A stretch of 64,000 nt of DNA, taken from NCBI RefSeq assembly GCF_005144415.1, contig NZ_SWJE01000002.1, positions 199,723-263,722 of the forward strand, in the 5' to 3' direction. The notes under the pieces were generated by a model, which did not search any database, was not told where the DNA came from, and worked only from the letters and a program-made list of their open reading frames with translations. This document shows, in pieces, positions 28,128-40,040 of this stretch. The translations under genes were made by a program, and so were the position numbers. This DNA comes from Trinickia terrae (GTDB taxonomy: Bacteria; Pseudomonadota; Gammaproteobacteria; Burkholderiales; Burkholderiaceae). Numbering within the stretch: position 1 is the stretch's first letter; each line of letters opens with the position of its first letter.

Positions 28128-28802
28128 ATGCGTCATAGCCGAACCATTTTCGTCACTTTACTGCCAGTGGTCCTCGCATTAGTCCTTGGCGTAGCCCATG
28201 CGTCCGCCTCCACAACTCCTGAAGGAAAACAATCCATGACAGTTGAAAAGATCAAGCACGCCGTGCTTGGCGATTGGGTCAGCATTGCCCCCGAACTGCG
28301 CCCCAGCGCCCTTAAGAATCCAGACGGCACGCTGAAGCCTTTCTATCTGACCCGTGACTTCCGGGCCTTGCCAGACGATCGGTTCGAACTGACGGTCACG
28401 AGTACGGTCGACCCCTACGGAAAGACGCCACTGGCGCGCATTTTCATCAGAGGACACATGCTCTGGCGTGGCGATCACCCGATCGCCGTCGGCGCCCAGA
28501 AGGTCGATTTCGTCGCCGACGAGGCTTATGAAGTGACGCCGCTCGTGCAGGGCTTTGCCGACCTTTTGAACCAAGTGGCAACCCAGGGCTATGCGAAATG
28601 GGAAGCCGGTAACGCCCAAAGTGTATTCGGCAAGACTTTTGCCCCCTTCGGCCTGACGGCCGGAAAAAACTTCATGGAATATGATCTTGTCTACCTGTCC
28701 CATGACATGCTGTTCTGGGGCGCGAGGAACATCGATGGGCGGGGTTTCGACACTGAAGAGAACCGGCCAACCAATCTCCAGATTCCGCTCGTCCGCAAAT
28801 AA
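28128..28802 (+). CDS. Exported protein of unknown function under TetR control
   Basis: This is a 224-residue protein with a clear signal peptide (TIFVTLLPVVLALVLGVAHA). The mature part is soluble and rich in aromatics (KHAVLGDWVSIAPELRPSAL, YLTRDFRALPDDRFELTVTS, GKNFMEYDLVYLSHDMLFWG). The alternating strands suggest a beta-sandwich or lipocalin-like fold, but I do not recognise a named family. TTTGGAGGACG precedes the ATG. Both operators lie within 65 bases upstream. Confidence 0.8.
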   Translation: MRHSRTIFVTLLPVVLALVLGVAHASASTTPEGKQSMTVEKIKHAVLGDWVSIAPELRPSALKNPDGTLKPFYLTRDFRALPDDRFELTVTSTVDPYGKTPLARIFIRGHMLWRGDHPIAVGAQKVDFVADEAYEVTPLVQGFADLLNQVATQGYAKWEAGNAQSVFGKTFAPFGLTAGKNFMEYDLVYLSHDMLFWGARNIDGRGFDTEENRPTNLQIPLVRK

Positions 28803-29041
28803 GGACAACGATGTGATCGCTGCTCAGAACCGGGATGAGCGCAGCGCAATCGTCGCAGGGGTGAGCAGCGGCCATGGCGGCCCCAAATCGCCGCTCACCA
28901 CCTTTCAGCACCCTGGCAATGCCGGGGGCGACGTTTCGCGCGACGCCTTCGTCGTCTTGGCCATCGTGGTTGCCAGCAATTTTCGCCCGCCGGATTCTAC
29001 CTTAACGCCCTGTTGCGACAGAGCCCCATGAGCGACGATCG

Positions 29042-29617
29042 CTATGAAATAACCGTCGCTCGATCGCCAGCCAACAGTTCCTGCGGGACCTGGCTGAACC
29101 CGTACTGCCCGGTCGCGGATTGCAGATCGAACACCCATACGAGATCGAATCGATCGTCCGGCCATTTCTGCGGCACGGGACCGTTCGACAGCGGGATATT
29201 GCCGGCAATTGCCGGAATGTCCTCATGCTGCCAGCAGATCAGGACCGCGCCCTGACTGGCGAGCGCGGCCTTCGCAACGTCGGCTTCCTGGCCCTTCGTG
29301 TACTTGCCGTTGACGTTGAGAGCAATAGCGAGCCGCTCACTCAGCGGCGTGATCGTCTCGGTCGGCCGCTCGCTCTTCGCGTGCGGCGCGACCACTGCCG
29401 CGAACAGGACGTCGGGCTTCGCAAGCTCCGTGCTCTGCAGAGGGCCGCGAGCGGGATCGAAGAGCGCGACCAGTGCGCCGGCGCGTTGCCAGCCGAGCGT
29501 GGTCAGGCTTTCCTTGTCCTCTTCCCCATCGGCATTCACGCCATAGGGCTTGCCCTTGTCATCCGGTTTTTCCGCGTGACGGATGATCATGATTTTCTTT
29601 GCGGTCGGCGCAGCCAT
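29042..29617 (-). CDS. Histidine-phosphatase-superfamily protein
   Basis: This 191-residue protein carries the phosphohistidine motif KIMIIRHAEKPDDKGKPYGV near its start and a second catalytic His region in ICWQHEDIPAIAGNIPL. A middle segment (VLFAAVVAPHAKSERPTETI) supplies the remaining pocket residues. The substrate cannot be told. The ATG at 29617 has AAGGAGAGG in front; longer upstream extensions lack one. Confidence 0.85.
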   Translation of the reverse strand: MAAPTAKKIMIIRHAEKPDDKGKPYGVNADGEEDKESLTTLGWQRAGALVALFDPARGPLQSTELAKPDVLFAAVVAPHAKSERPTETITPLSERLAIALNVNGKYTKGQEADVAKAALASQGAVLICWQHEDIPAIAGNIPLSNGPVPQKWPDDRFDLVWVFDLQSATGQYGFSQVPQELLAGDRATVIS

Positions 29618-29945
29618 GTCGATCCTCTCCTTCGTTTGAGGTTTTTGCATACCCGAAACGGGTGTCACTCGATACTGGTTCGTCCAGTCATCCAGTGATA
29701 GCAATCAAACGAAACGAAAACAACCTGACTCGATGCGCGATTGCATGGCGCTCGACATTCGAGTTCACACTGCGGCGTGGCTGGCCGTGAATCTCGACTT
29801 CCTCATTCTGTTGAACTCATTCGGCGAGATAATCCTACTTCTGATCCTCAAGCCCTTTTCGAGGGGATTACCGAACAGCTCGGGCGCAATGCGCAAGCTG
29901 TTCTACACGCCGGTCTGCGTGCTCAGCGCAGCATCCCGTACGGGT
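29618..29945. other. Spacer without a recognised gene
   Basis: Nothing is supported here beyond short frames. It may contain the displaced 3' part of the truncated SDR gene that follows. Confidence 0.35.
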
Positions 29946-30506
29946 TCAGGCCGGCACTCTCGTTCTGGTCGGTGCCTCCGTCATCGACCAAAGACGCACC
30001 GGATCGCTGGTCCTGGCGGTAGAGGGAATGCTTGCCTCGTGGGTGTCACCGATCAGAAACCAGCGGAGGCCGTTCATGGTCGCAACCCGCGGGGCTCTCG
30101 ACTTCAACAGGAGAGGAAGCAAAAGATTGGTGAGGGCGAACGGCCCCAGGAAGTTGCTGCCGATCTGCAACTCGAACCCGTCCTTGGTGGTCTCGCGCTT
30201 CGGCGGGGTCATGACCCCGGCATTGTTCACCAGCATGTCAAGCGGCCTGCCTTCGTCAAGCAAAGCGTGAGCGAGATTGCGGACGCTGTGAAGGTCTGCG
30301 AGATCGAGCGTACGCACCTCGAGTTTCGCGGACGGTACGGACCTGAGCATATCCTGCCTTGCGCTCTCGCCCTTCGAGGGCGTGCGCATCGCCATGATTA
30401 CGTCGGCGCCAGCGGCGGAAAGACGCTTGGCGACCTCCCTTCCCGTGCCGCTGTTGGCGCCAGTGATGAGGATGCGCCGACCGGACTGATCGGGGACCTG
30501 ATACAT
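29946..30506 (-). pseudogene. Truncated short-chain dehydrogenase/reductase
   Basis: The N-terminal half is a good classical SDR: RRILITGANSGTGREVAKRL as cofactor loop, then LDMLVNNAGVMTPPKRETTK and FELQIGSNFLGPFALTNLLL. Homology ends at SRAPRVATM; the catalytic Ser and YxxxK never appear and about 50 unrelated residues follow. The total is 186 residues against roughly 300 expected for this subgroup. GGAGAGGAG precedes the ATG at 30506. It is probably inactive. It lies 47 bases downstream of the aldehyde dehydrogenase gene. Confidence 0.75.
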
Positions 30507-30553
30507 ACTGCTCCTCTCCTTGAGTTTGGGGTGTTGCGACTGGCCCCGTGGAG

Positions 30554-31999
30554 TCAATGGCGTCGACGTCCGGGCTGTCCCGGTTCCATCAACAACGTCT
30601 TGGGCTCCAGATACGCGCTCATTCCCCATTTGCCCATTTCGCGCCCGAGCCCCGAATGCTTGAAACCGCCAAACGGTGCGCGCGGCTCATGGGCCAGCGT
30701 GTTGACGAGCACACGACCAGAGTCGATCTGGCGCGCCACCTGCCCGCAGCGCTCGAGGTCCTGGCCGAGCACAACAGCACTCAGGCCGTAGCGCGTGTCG
30801 TTGGCAATGGCGATCGCATCGGCGTCGTCTTCGTAGGCAATGAGGGTGAGCACGGGGCCGAAGATTTCTTCGCGAGCAATGCGCATCTGGTTGGTGGCAT
30901 CGGTGAAGATCGTGGGTTTGACGAACCAGCCTGCATGCAAACCATCTGGCCGGCCCTCGCCGCCAGCGAGCAGCCTTGCTCCTTCCTGAATGCCCAGGCG
31001 GATGTAGCTCTGCACGCGCTCCCACTGCTTGGCGCTCACCATTGGGCCGATGGCAGTGCCGGCATCGCGCGGGTCGCCGGACTTGATAAGCGAAACCGCC
31101 TCCTTCGCAACTTGCTCGAACTCCGCTAGCCGGCGGCGCGGCACGAGGATGCGAGTGCCTGCAATACAAGCTTGGCCGCTGTTGGCGAATCCGGCCTGCA
31201 GCACGAGCGGCATGATGCTGGCGAAGTCAGCATCATCCAGCACCACGGTGGGCGACTTGCCACCCAGCTCCAACGTCACGCGCTTCATCGTGGCGGCACC
31301 GGTGGATACCAGATGCTGGCCCACCGCGGACGAACCGGTAAACGAGATCTTGGCGACATCAGGATGACGCGCGATCTCTTCACCGACGACATCGCCCCGG
31401 CCATTGACGATGTTGAACACCCCATGGGGCAGGTCCGCTTCATGCAGCGCCTGGGCAACGATCTGCGTCTGCATCGCGCTCATCTCGCTCGGTTTGATGA
31501 CGGCAGTGCAGCCCGCCGCAAGCGCGGTGGCGAGTTTGTTGCAGATGAAGCCTGCATTGCTGTTCCAAGGCGTGATCAGGCCGGCAACGCCCACTGGCGT
31601 CAGGATCACGCGCGCGATGCCTGCCTGCTCCTCGAACTCGAAGGCTTCCAGTACGTCGATAGCCTGGACAATGACATCGGCCGGATAGGTCGCCATCCAG
31701 CGCCCGCGCTCCGAAGGCGCACCATATTCCCTCACGATGGCTTCCATCAGTTCGTCCTCGCGCGCAGCGATGGCCCGATGCATGCGCTTGAGCGCAGCCA
31801 CGCGTTCCGCACGAGTGGTGCGCGACCAAGCAGGAAACGCCGCCTTGGCCGCCGCGATCGCGCGCTGCGCATCGCACTCATCTCCAAGCCGAACCTGACC
31901 AATGACTTCTTCGGTGCTCGGGTTATGAAGATCGAACCATTCCTGGCCGTGCGGCATGACAAATTCGCCGTTGATGTAGATGTGTTCAATGCGTTGCAT
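30554..31999 (-). CDS. Aldehyde dehydrogenase family protein
   Basis: This 481-residue NAD(P)-dependent aldehyde dehydrogenase has the general-base Glu in RVTLELGGKSPTVVLDDAD and the nucleophilic Cys in FANSGQACIAGTRILV. The cofactor region is ISFTGSSAVGQHL, and PWNSNAGFICNKLATALAAG is typical. The ATG at 31999 follows AAAGGAG. It is divergent from a LysR gene 111 bases away that likely regulates it. The substrate is unknown. Confidence 0.93.
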   Translation of the reverse strand: MQRIEHIYINGEFVMPHGQEWFDLHNPSTEEVIGQVRLGDECDAQRAIAAAKAAFPAWSRTTRAERVAALKRMHRAIAAREDELMEAIVREYGAPSERGRWMATYPADVIVQAIDVLEAFEFEEQAGIARVILTPVGVAGLITPWNSNAGFICNKLATALAAGCTAVIKPSEMSAMQTQIVAQALHEADLPHGVFNIVNGRGDVVGEEIARHPDVAKISFTGSSAVGQHLVSTGAATMKRVTLELGGKSPTVVLDDADFASIMPLVLQAGFANSGQACIAGTRILVPRRRLAEFEQVAKEAVSLIKSGDPRDAGTAIGPMVSAKQWERVQSYIRLGIQEGARLLAGGEGRPDGLHAGWFVKPTIFTDATNQMRIAREEIFGPVLTLIAYEDDADAIAIANDTRYGLSAVVLGQDLERCGQVARQIDSGRVLVNTLAHEPRAPFGGFKHSGLGREMGKWGMSAYLEPKTLLMEPGQPGRRRH

Positions 32000-32110
32000 A
32001 TTGGCTCCTTTGAGGGTGATTCGCGGCCCGCAGATCCGCGCAAAGAGCATGACCTCGAGTCGAGATGCAACTAAGTCTAGGGATGGTTTATTGTTCTGAT
32101 AAGACGCCTT

Positions 32111-33049
32111 ATGGCTGATGACACATCCGGAAAATCAGGACAATCCATGCACCGTACAGGAATGACCGAGCTTGAAGTGATTCTGGCCATCGCGCGACGC
32201 AGCAGTTTTCGCGGTGCCGCGCTGGAGCTTGGCATGTCCACCACGGCAGTGAGCAGCGCGGTGGCCGGGCTGGAAGCGCGCTTGAAGGTGCGCCTGTTCA
32301 ATCGCTCGACGCGCAGCGTCGCACTCACCGATGCGGGACAGCGCTTTGTGGAGCGCATCGCGCCCGCACTCGCCGAAATCCGCAGCGCAGGCGAAGAAGC
32401 CAGCACCGGGCCCGATGCTCCCAGCGGCACGCTGCGCATCAATGCGCCGCAGGGCGTGGCATTCCTACTGCTGGAGCCGCTGTTCAGCAAGTACGCGCAG
32501 CGCTATCCGCAGGTTCGCATCGACATTGTGAGCGAGTCGCGCTTGATCGACATCGTGGCGGAAGGGTTCGACGCGGGCATCCGCTTGGCCGAATCCGTGC
32601 CGCAGGACATGATCGCTGTGCCTCTCTCGCGCGACATCCGCATGCTCGTCGTGGCCACACCCGAGTATCTGAAGCGGCACGGAACACCAAAGCATCCGAG
32701 TGATCTGCTCAAGCACCAGAGCATCGGCATGCGCTTGCCCCATGGCGGCATCTATCACTGGGAGCTGGAGCGCAACGGCCAGAAGCTGCAGATGGATTTA
32801 CCTGTACGCATGGCGCTCAATGAACAACTGGCCATCAAGCAGGCGGTGCTGCTTGGGCTGGGCATCGGCTTCATCTCCGAACGGTTCATCGAGGAAGAAC
32901 TGAAGTCCGGCGCGCTGACTCCCGTGCTGGTTCCCTGGTGCCAGCCGTTTGGCGGGCTGAGGCTCTACTATTCAGGCCACAGGTTCGTGCCTGCGCGATT
33001 GCGTGCATTCATCGACCTGATTCATGAACTGGGTCTGGCCACAAATTGA
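32111..33049 (+). CDS. LysR-family transcriptional regulator
   Basis: This is a 312-residue LTTR. The N-terminal HTH is [20 protein letters not shown] with [20 protein letters not shown] and the [15 protein letters not shown] wing. The substrate-binding domain begins near [20 protein letters not shown] and belongs to the CrgA/YafC-like group. Divergent from the aldehyde dehydrogenase gene, it is its likely regulator. An ATG at 32147 or 32162 is possible, since the first ~17 residues precede the conserved part. Confidence 0.92.
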   Translation: MADDTSGKSGQSMHRTGMTELEVILAIARRSSFRGAALELGMSTTAVSSAVAGLEARLKVRLFNRSTRSVALTDAGQRFVERIAPALAEIRSAGEEASTGPDAPSGTLRINAPQGVAFLLLEPLFSKYAQRYPQVRIDIVSESRLIDIVAEGFDAGIRLAESVPQDMIAVPLSRDIRMLVVATPEYLKRHGTPKHPSDLLKHQSIGMRLPHGGIYHWELERNGQKLQMDLPVRMALNEQLAIKQAVLLGLGIGFISERFIEEELKSGALTPVLVPWCQPFGGLRLYYSGHRFVPARLRAFIDLIHELGLATN

Positions 33050-33121
33050 GGCGAACTCACGCAAGCTGGATTGCGGTAAGGCCCCGCCTTTGGCACACCA
33101 GACCGAACAGAAGTAACAGCT

Positions 33122-33150
33122 AAAAAAACGGCCGGTCTTTCGACCGGCCG
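33122..33150 (-). terminator. Terminator of katG
   Basis: On the minus strand CGGCCGGTC, GAAA, GACCGGCCG and then seven T. It lies 40 bases past the katG stop. Confidence 0.85.
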
Positions 33151-33190
33151 CCTTCGCTTCAGCAGCAAACATCCAAAGCCTTACTTCACA

Positions 33191-35401
<2,211 letters not shown>

Positions 35402-35562
35402 TCAACTCGGCGTGGGGGTCCGAGCGCCGTCGAAGAATAATAGTGTTTCTCAAGCGGCGGAGGAAATTGGCTTAATTGATGGCGGCAGTAGAGGAACTGC
35501 ATCACCCGATTTCCCGCACAGGCCGGATGTGACGCGAGCGTGACATGCAAGCGGTAGCGCGT

Positions 35563-36051
35563 TTATCGACTCGGCTCCATCAGGTCCGCGATCGGCAAGC
35601 CCTGCGCCTCGCAATGGCGGCGGTAGGCATCGAGTTGCGTCTGCGCCGACACGCGCTTGCGCACCGCGCCATCCGCGGCGAGGAACTCGACCTCGCCGTG
35701 CACGACGACGAGCACCGTCAGCGGCTTGTCACCCTCCACGCGCCACCAGTCGGTGTTGCCCGGCGGCTCGTAGACGTAATCGCCCGGGCCGATCCGCTCG
35801 CCCGTGCACAGCACGCGCTCGCCTTCGAGATTGAATGCGTGAATCTCCCCGGTATGGCGATGCAGCGGCATCACGGCGCCGGGGCTCATCCGCATCAATT
35901 CGACGAAGCCTCGCCCCTCGGGCATGAAGCGCAGCGGCTTCCACCACTTGACGGGCGATTCCTGAATCCAGGGCATTGCCATGCCGCCGGCCACGCGCGC
36001 CGGCATGTACTCCTGCAGCCACGCGTGGGCATGAGTGTTGGTGTGGTTCAT
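35563..36051 (-). CDS. Cupin-domain protein (2,4'-dihydroxyacetophenone dioxygenase-like)
   Basis: This is a 162-residue single cupin. Cupin motif 1 is MPLHRHTGEIHAFNLEGERV (His-His-Glu ligands); motif 2 is GPGDYVYEPPGNTDWWRVEG. ESPVKWWKPLRFMPEGRGFV resembles 2,4'-dihydroxyacetophenone dioxygenase relatives. It is expected to be a non-haem metal oxygenase or binding protein of unknown substrate. It is divergent from a MocR-type regulator (95-base gap), which may control it. Confidence 0.85.
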   Translation of the reverse strand: MNHTNTHAHAWLQEYMPARVAGGMAMPWIQESPVKWWKPLRFMPEGRGFVELMRMSPGAVMPLHRHTGEIHAFNLEGERVLCTGERIGPGDYVYEPPGNTDWWRVEGDKPLTVLVVVHGEVEFLAADGAVRKRVSAQTQLDAYRRHCEAQGLPIADLMEPSR

Positions 36052-36146
36052 GATCGAGCCTCCGGTTCGAATGGGAAAACGTGTCCCAGCAGCGTCGACT
36101 TTACGAGTAGACTGGATTTCTTTTTGATCCAGTTTTTACTAATTCA

Positions 36147-37592
36147 ATGGAACCAGTTTTCGAGTTCCCGCTCGACCTGGAAAAGGGCGGCGGCAAGAGC
36201 CGCGCCCACCGGCTGCATCAGCAGCTGCGAGCGGCCATCGTCGCCCGGCGCCTGCCGCCGGGCTCTCCGCTGCCCGCCACACGCCGGGTCGCCGAGGCTT
36301 ATGGCGTGGCGCGCAACACAGTCGTCGCGGCCTACGATCTGCTCGCTGCGGAAGGCTATGTGATCGCGCGCCCGGGCGCGAAAGCGGTCGTTGCCAATCT
36401 CGGCCAGGGGCGGGCCGTCGCGGCTCGCAAGCGGCTGCCCCCTGCGATGCCGTCAGGCGCTGCGGCCCTGCCCGCTTCGCGGCCCGTGGGCATCGATGCG
36501 CCCACGCACGGCTTTCACATCGGCGTTCCCGATCACCGCCGCTTTCCGCTCGACGTATGGCGCCGTTTGCTCGCGCGCTCGCTGAAGAGCCATGATGCAA
36601 GCGCGTTCGGCTATCAAGCGCCCTATGGCCGTCCGTTGCTGCGCGCGGCCATTGCGCAACACGCGGCGTCCGCGCGCGCCGTGGCCTGCCGCGAAGACGA
36701 CGTCCTCGTGACCTCGGGCGCGCAGCAGGCATTCGATCTGCTCGCCCGCGTGCTCGTTGCACACGGGCGCACCAAGGTGGCGGTCGAGGAGCCCGGCTAT
36801 CCGCCGATGCGCCGCGCGCTGCTCGCCGCAGGCGCACAACTCGTGCCGGTGCCGGTCGACGACGAAGGCTTGTGCGTCGACGCGCTCCCCGCCGGCCTAC
36901 GCGCCGTCTGCGTGACGCCCTCGCATCAATTTCCGACCGGCGTTCCGATGTCGATGGCGCGACGGCACGCGCTGCTCGACTTCGCGCGACGGCACGGCGC
37001 AGTCATCATCGAGGACGACTACGACTGCGAGTTCCGCTACGGCAGCCAGCCGCTCGACGCCCTGCAGACGATCGATCTCGACGGCAACGTGATCTACGTC
37101 GGCACGTTTTCGAAGAGCCTCTTTCCGTCGCTGCGTCTGGGCTATGTCATCGCGCCGCAGTGGGCGCGCGAGGCGCTGGCCGCCGCCAGGCAATGGGCCG
37201 ACACGGCCGGCAACGCGCAGCTTCAGGACGCGCTCGCACGCTTCATTCTCGACGGCCATCTCGCGCAGCACGTAAGGCGGATGCGCAAGATCTACGAGGG
37301 CCGGCGCGAAGCGTTGCTCGATGGCCTGGATCGATACCTGCGCGACTGGCTCGAACCGCTGCCCGCGCAAGCGGGCATTCACCTTTGCACGCGCTATCGG
37401 GATCGCCGGCAGGCGAGCCGGATCCTGTCGAGCGTGCGGCAACACGCGAACGGTGCGCAGCCGGTCAGCGATTTCCTGCTCGCGGCCGGGACGACAACGG
37501 CCAGCGGTATTGCGTTCGGTTTCGGTTGCATCGAGGCGGACGAGATCGCACGCGCGTTGAGCAGCGTCGCGCGTGCTTTGCGGCGAGGCTGA
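36147..37592 (+). CDS. MocR/PdxR-type regulator (GntR HTH plus aminotransferase-like domain)
   Basis: This is a 481-residue regulator. The N-terminal GntR winged HTH is RLHQQLRAAIVARRLPPGSP with LPATRRVAEAYGVARNTVVA. A fold-type I PLP domain follows (YQAPYGRPLLRAAIAQHAAS, VIIEDDYDCEFRYGSQPLDA), and the PLP lysine lies in VGTFSKSLFPSLRLGY at about residue 322. Such proteins sense PLP or amines. The adjoining cupin (divergent) and PLP decarboxylase (convergent, 2 bases away) are candidate targets. Confidence 0.92.
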   Translation: MEPVFEFPLDLEKGGGKSRAHRLHQQLRAAIVARRLPPGSPLPATRRVAEAYGVARNTVVAAYDLLAAEGYVIARPGAKAVVANLGQGRAVAARKRLPPAMPSGAAALPASRPVGIDAPTHGFHIGVPDHRRFPLDVWRRLLARSLKSHDASAFGYQAPYGRPLLRAAIAQHAASARAVACREDDVLVTSGAQQAFDLLARVLVAHGRTKVAVEEPGYPPMRRALLAAGAQLVPVPVDDEGLCVDALPAGLRAVCVTPSHQFPTGVPMSMARRHALLDFARRHGAVIIEDDYDCEFRYGSQPLDALQTIDLDGNVIYVGTFSKSLFPSLRLGYVIAPQWAREALAAARQWADTAGNAQLQDALARFILDGHLAQHVRRMRKIYEGRREALLDGLDRYLRDWLEPLPAQAGIHLCTRYRDRRQASRILSSVRQHANGAQPVSDFLLAAGTTTASGIAFGFGCIEADEIARALSSVARALRRG

Positions 37593-37594
37593 AA

Positions 37595-38986
37595 TCAGAT
37601 CGACGACACCGCGGTTGCAAGCGACTCGAAGACCCGCTCGACATCACGCTCATCCGTGCGCCAATTGGAGAACGCGGCGCGCAATCCCCAAGTCCCGGCG
37701 TAGACCGTCGTCGAGACGAACACCTCGCCATGATCGCGCACCGCGCGCATGTAGGCGTTCACGCGCTCCTCGCTCGGCTCTTGCGCAAGCGTGAAGCAGA
37801 CGACGTTAAGCCGGGTCGGCGCGAGCAGCCTCAAGGCGGGCAGCATGGCGATCCGCTCGCCAAGCTGCTTGGCCATGCGGATATTGCGCTGAACGATCTC
37901 CGCGTGCCCCGCCCGTCCGTATGCGGCGAGAGAGAACCACGTCGCGAGTGCGCGCAGCCGGCGCGAGTTCTCCGGCGTCAAGTGAACGAAGTCGGGGTTC
38001 TCGCCCGGCATGCCGAGATAGGCGGCGCTGTTCTGAAACACCCGGACCTGCAGATCGCGCCGGCGGCTGAACTGCACCGCGGCGTCGTACGGCACGTTGA
38101 GCCACTTGTGCAGGTCGACGCAGATCGAATCCGCTTCGTCGATTCCCGCCGTCAGCTGCGCATGCTCCGGCGACAGCGCCGCAAACGCGCCGAACGCCCC
38201 ATCGACATGAAGCCAGAAGGAATAGCGCGACTTCAGCGCGGCGATGGCCCGGAGATCGTCGAAATCGACGGTGTTCACAGTGCCGGCGTTCGCGACCACG
38301 ATGACGGGCTCGCCTTGCAGCCGCTCGAGCGCCGCTTCCAGCGCCGCGAGATCGACGGCTTCGCGCGCGGGCAGCGTCGGAATCTTCTGCACCGACTTGC
38401 GCCCGATCCCGAGCATCGACAGCGCCTTGTAGATGCTCGAATGCGGCACGCCCGACAGCACATGAATCTGCGGCAGCGCACCGGCGCCCTCCTCGGCGAT
38501 GCTGACGCCGCGCTGCTCGCCGAGCCATTCGCGCCCGATCGCGAGACCGGCGAAGTTCGACATCGTCGCGCCGCTCACCATCACGCCGCATTGCGCTTCC
38601 GACAATCCAAACAGTTGCCGCAGCTGTGCAACCGTTTCACGTTCGAGATCGGGGGCCGAACTGTCGATGCCGGCGGTCGGGTTCTGATCGTAGACGCTCG
38701 TGAGCCAATCGCCGGCAATCGACGCCGGCGTGGCTCCCCCTGTCACGAAACCGAGGTACCGCGGCCCCGCGCTGCCCGAGAAGCCCGGCGCCCAGCGCGT
38801 GACGAACGCCTCGAGCGCGCCTTCGAGTCCGGCGCCCTGCTCGGCAAGCGGCGCAGGCGCTGCGGCCTGGGGCGCGAGGGCGGCAGGCCGGCGCGCGACG
38901 CCGGCCAGAGTTTCGACAGCATGTTCCAGCGTGCGCGCGAGCAGCGCGTCGATATTCAGGAGATCGTGTGAGAGTTTCGCGTCCAT
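37595..38986 (-). CDS. PLP-dependent group II amino-acid decarboxylase
   Basis: This is a 463-residue decarboxylase of the aromatic-L-amino-acid/glutamate type. TGGATPASIAGDWLTSVYDQ and QCGVMVSGATMSNFAGLAI lie early. His over the cofactor is in GVPHSSIYKALSMLGIG, and the Schiff-base Lys in CVDLHKWLNVPYDAAVQF. The substrate (aromatic amino acid, 2,4-diaminobutyrate or other) cannot be assigned by eye. It ends 2 bases from the MocR regulator's 3' end. Confidence 0.9.
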   Translation of the reverse strand: MDAKLSHDLLNIDALLARTLEHAVETLAGVARRPAALAPQAAAPAPLAEQGAGLEGALEAFVTRWAPGFSGSAGPRYLGFVTGGATPASIAGDWLTSVYDQNPTAGIDSSAPDLERETVAQLRQLFGLSEAQCGVMVSGATMSNFAGLAIGREWLGEQRGVSIAEEGAGALPQIHVLSGVPHSSIYKALSMLGIGRKSVQKIPTLPAREAVDLAALEAALERLQGEPVIVVANAGTVNTVDFDDLRAIAALKSRYSFWLHVDGAFGAFAALSPEHAQLTAGIDEADSICVDLHKWLNVPYDAAVQFSRRRDLQVRVFQNSAAYLGMPGENPDFVHLTPENSRRLRALATWFSLAAYGRAGHAEIVQRNIRMAKQLGERIAMLPALRLLAPTRLNVVCFTLAQEPSEERVNAYMRAVRDHGEVFVSTTVYAGTWGLRAAFSNWRTDERDVERVFESLATAVSSI

Positions 38987-39107
38987 GCGCTTCCATGTGA
39001 ACAGTCCGGCGGGCGCCCGACTGAATCTGCATCGAGAAGAGAAAGTAACGCGAAGAATATCAGCGACTCGCCACCCTCGCCGAAGCGCCGTTCAGCGCCA
39101 AGCAAGG

Positions 39108-39896
39108 TCAGCCGCGATAGCGCTCGGCCGCATGCTCCTGACCGAAGTTCGGCTGCATCGCGAACCGCGCGGCTTCGAAGGCATCCCACTGCCCGGCGTC
39201 GGGCAGCGGCGGGATCGTCACGCGCTCGCGCCGGTCGAAACCGACCAGCGCCGCATCGACAAGCTCATCCACCTCCATGACGCCTTGCATCGCGTTGACG
39301 TCGCGGCCCGTGCGCGCCCAGATCTCGGTGCGCGTCGCCGCCGGCAGCACGGCCTGCACGTAGAGCCCTTTCGGCCCGAGCTCCGCTTGCAGCGCCTGCG
39401 AATAGGTCAGCACGTAAGCCTTGGTCGCCGCATAGATGCTCGACGGCATCTCGGGAATCAGCGCCATCACCGACGAAATATTGATGATCGATCCCTCGCC
39501 TTTCGCGACGAACCGCGGAATCACCGCCGCAGCGAGACGCGTGACAGCCGTCACGTTCAGGCGGATCAGCCGGTCCTGCGCATCGGCGTCGGCATGCAGG
39601 AACCCGCCCCCCAGCGAGGCGCCCGCATTGTTGACGAGCAGCCCGATGCTCTCGTCTTCGCGCAGACGCGCTTCGACGCGCAGCGTATCCGCCGCCTCGG
39701 CGAGGTCGGCCTGGAGGATGTCGATCGCGACGCCCGTCTGAGCGCGCAGCCGCGCCGCGAGCGCCTCCATGCGGGCGCGATCGCGCGCAACGAGCACGAG
39801 GTCGTAGCCGCGGCGCGCGAGACGATCCGCGTAAATCGCGCCGATGCCGGAAGAAGCGCCGGTCACGAGCGCCGTGGTTTTCGCTTGCTTGGTCAT
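39108..39896 (-). CDS. SDR-family oxidoreductase
   Basis: This 262-residue classical short-chain dehydrogenase has cofactor loop TALVTGASSGIGAIYADRLA, NNAG in IGLLVNNAGASLGGGF, catalytic Ser in IINISSVMALIPEMPSSIYA and Tyr-Lys in YAATKAYVLTYSQAL. All catalytic residues are intact. An AT-rich 140-base leader with repeated ATCATG/CATGAT words may bind a regulator. The substrate is unknown. Confidence 0.92.
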   Translation of the reverse strand: MTKQAKTTALVTGASSGIGAIYADRLARRGYDLVLVARDRARMEALAARLRAQTGVAIDILQADLAEAADTLRVEARLREDESIGLLVNNAGASLGGGFLHADADAQDRLIRLNVTAVTRLAAAVIPRFVAKGEGSIINISSVMALIPEMPSSIYAATKAYVLTYSQALQAELGPKGLYVQAVLPAATRTEIWARTGRDVNAMQGVMEVDELVDAALVGFDRRERVTIPPLPDAGQWDAFEAARFAMQPNFGQEHAAERYRG

Positions 39897-40040
39897 AGTG
39901 GATCCCGATAGGTGGATTGAACGGGATGTCGTCGGCCCCGCATATAAATGATCGACATCATGAATACAATCATGATTACCATAATCTATAAAGTCAACCG
40001 AAAATTCGAGACCGCCATGACCAGGGGCCGTACCCCGCGC

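Noticed and set aside
36872-38971. 699-residue plus-strand frame
   Set aside because: Runs across the MocR gene and antisense to the decarboxylase; no domain.
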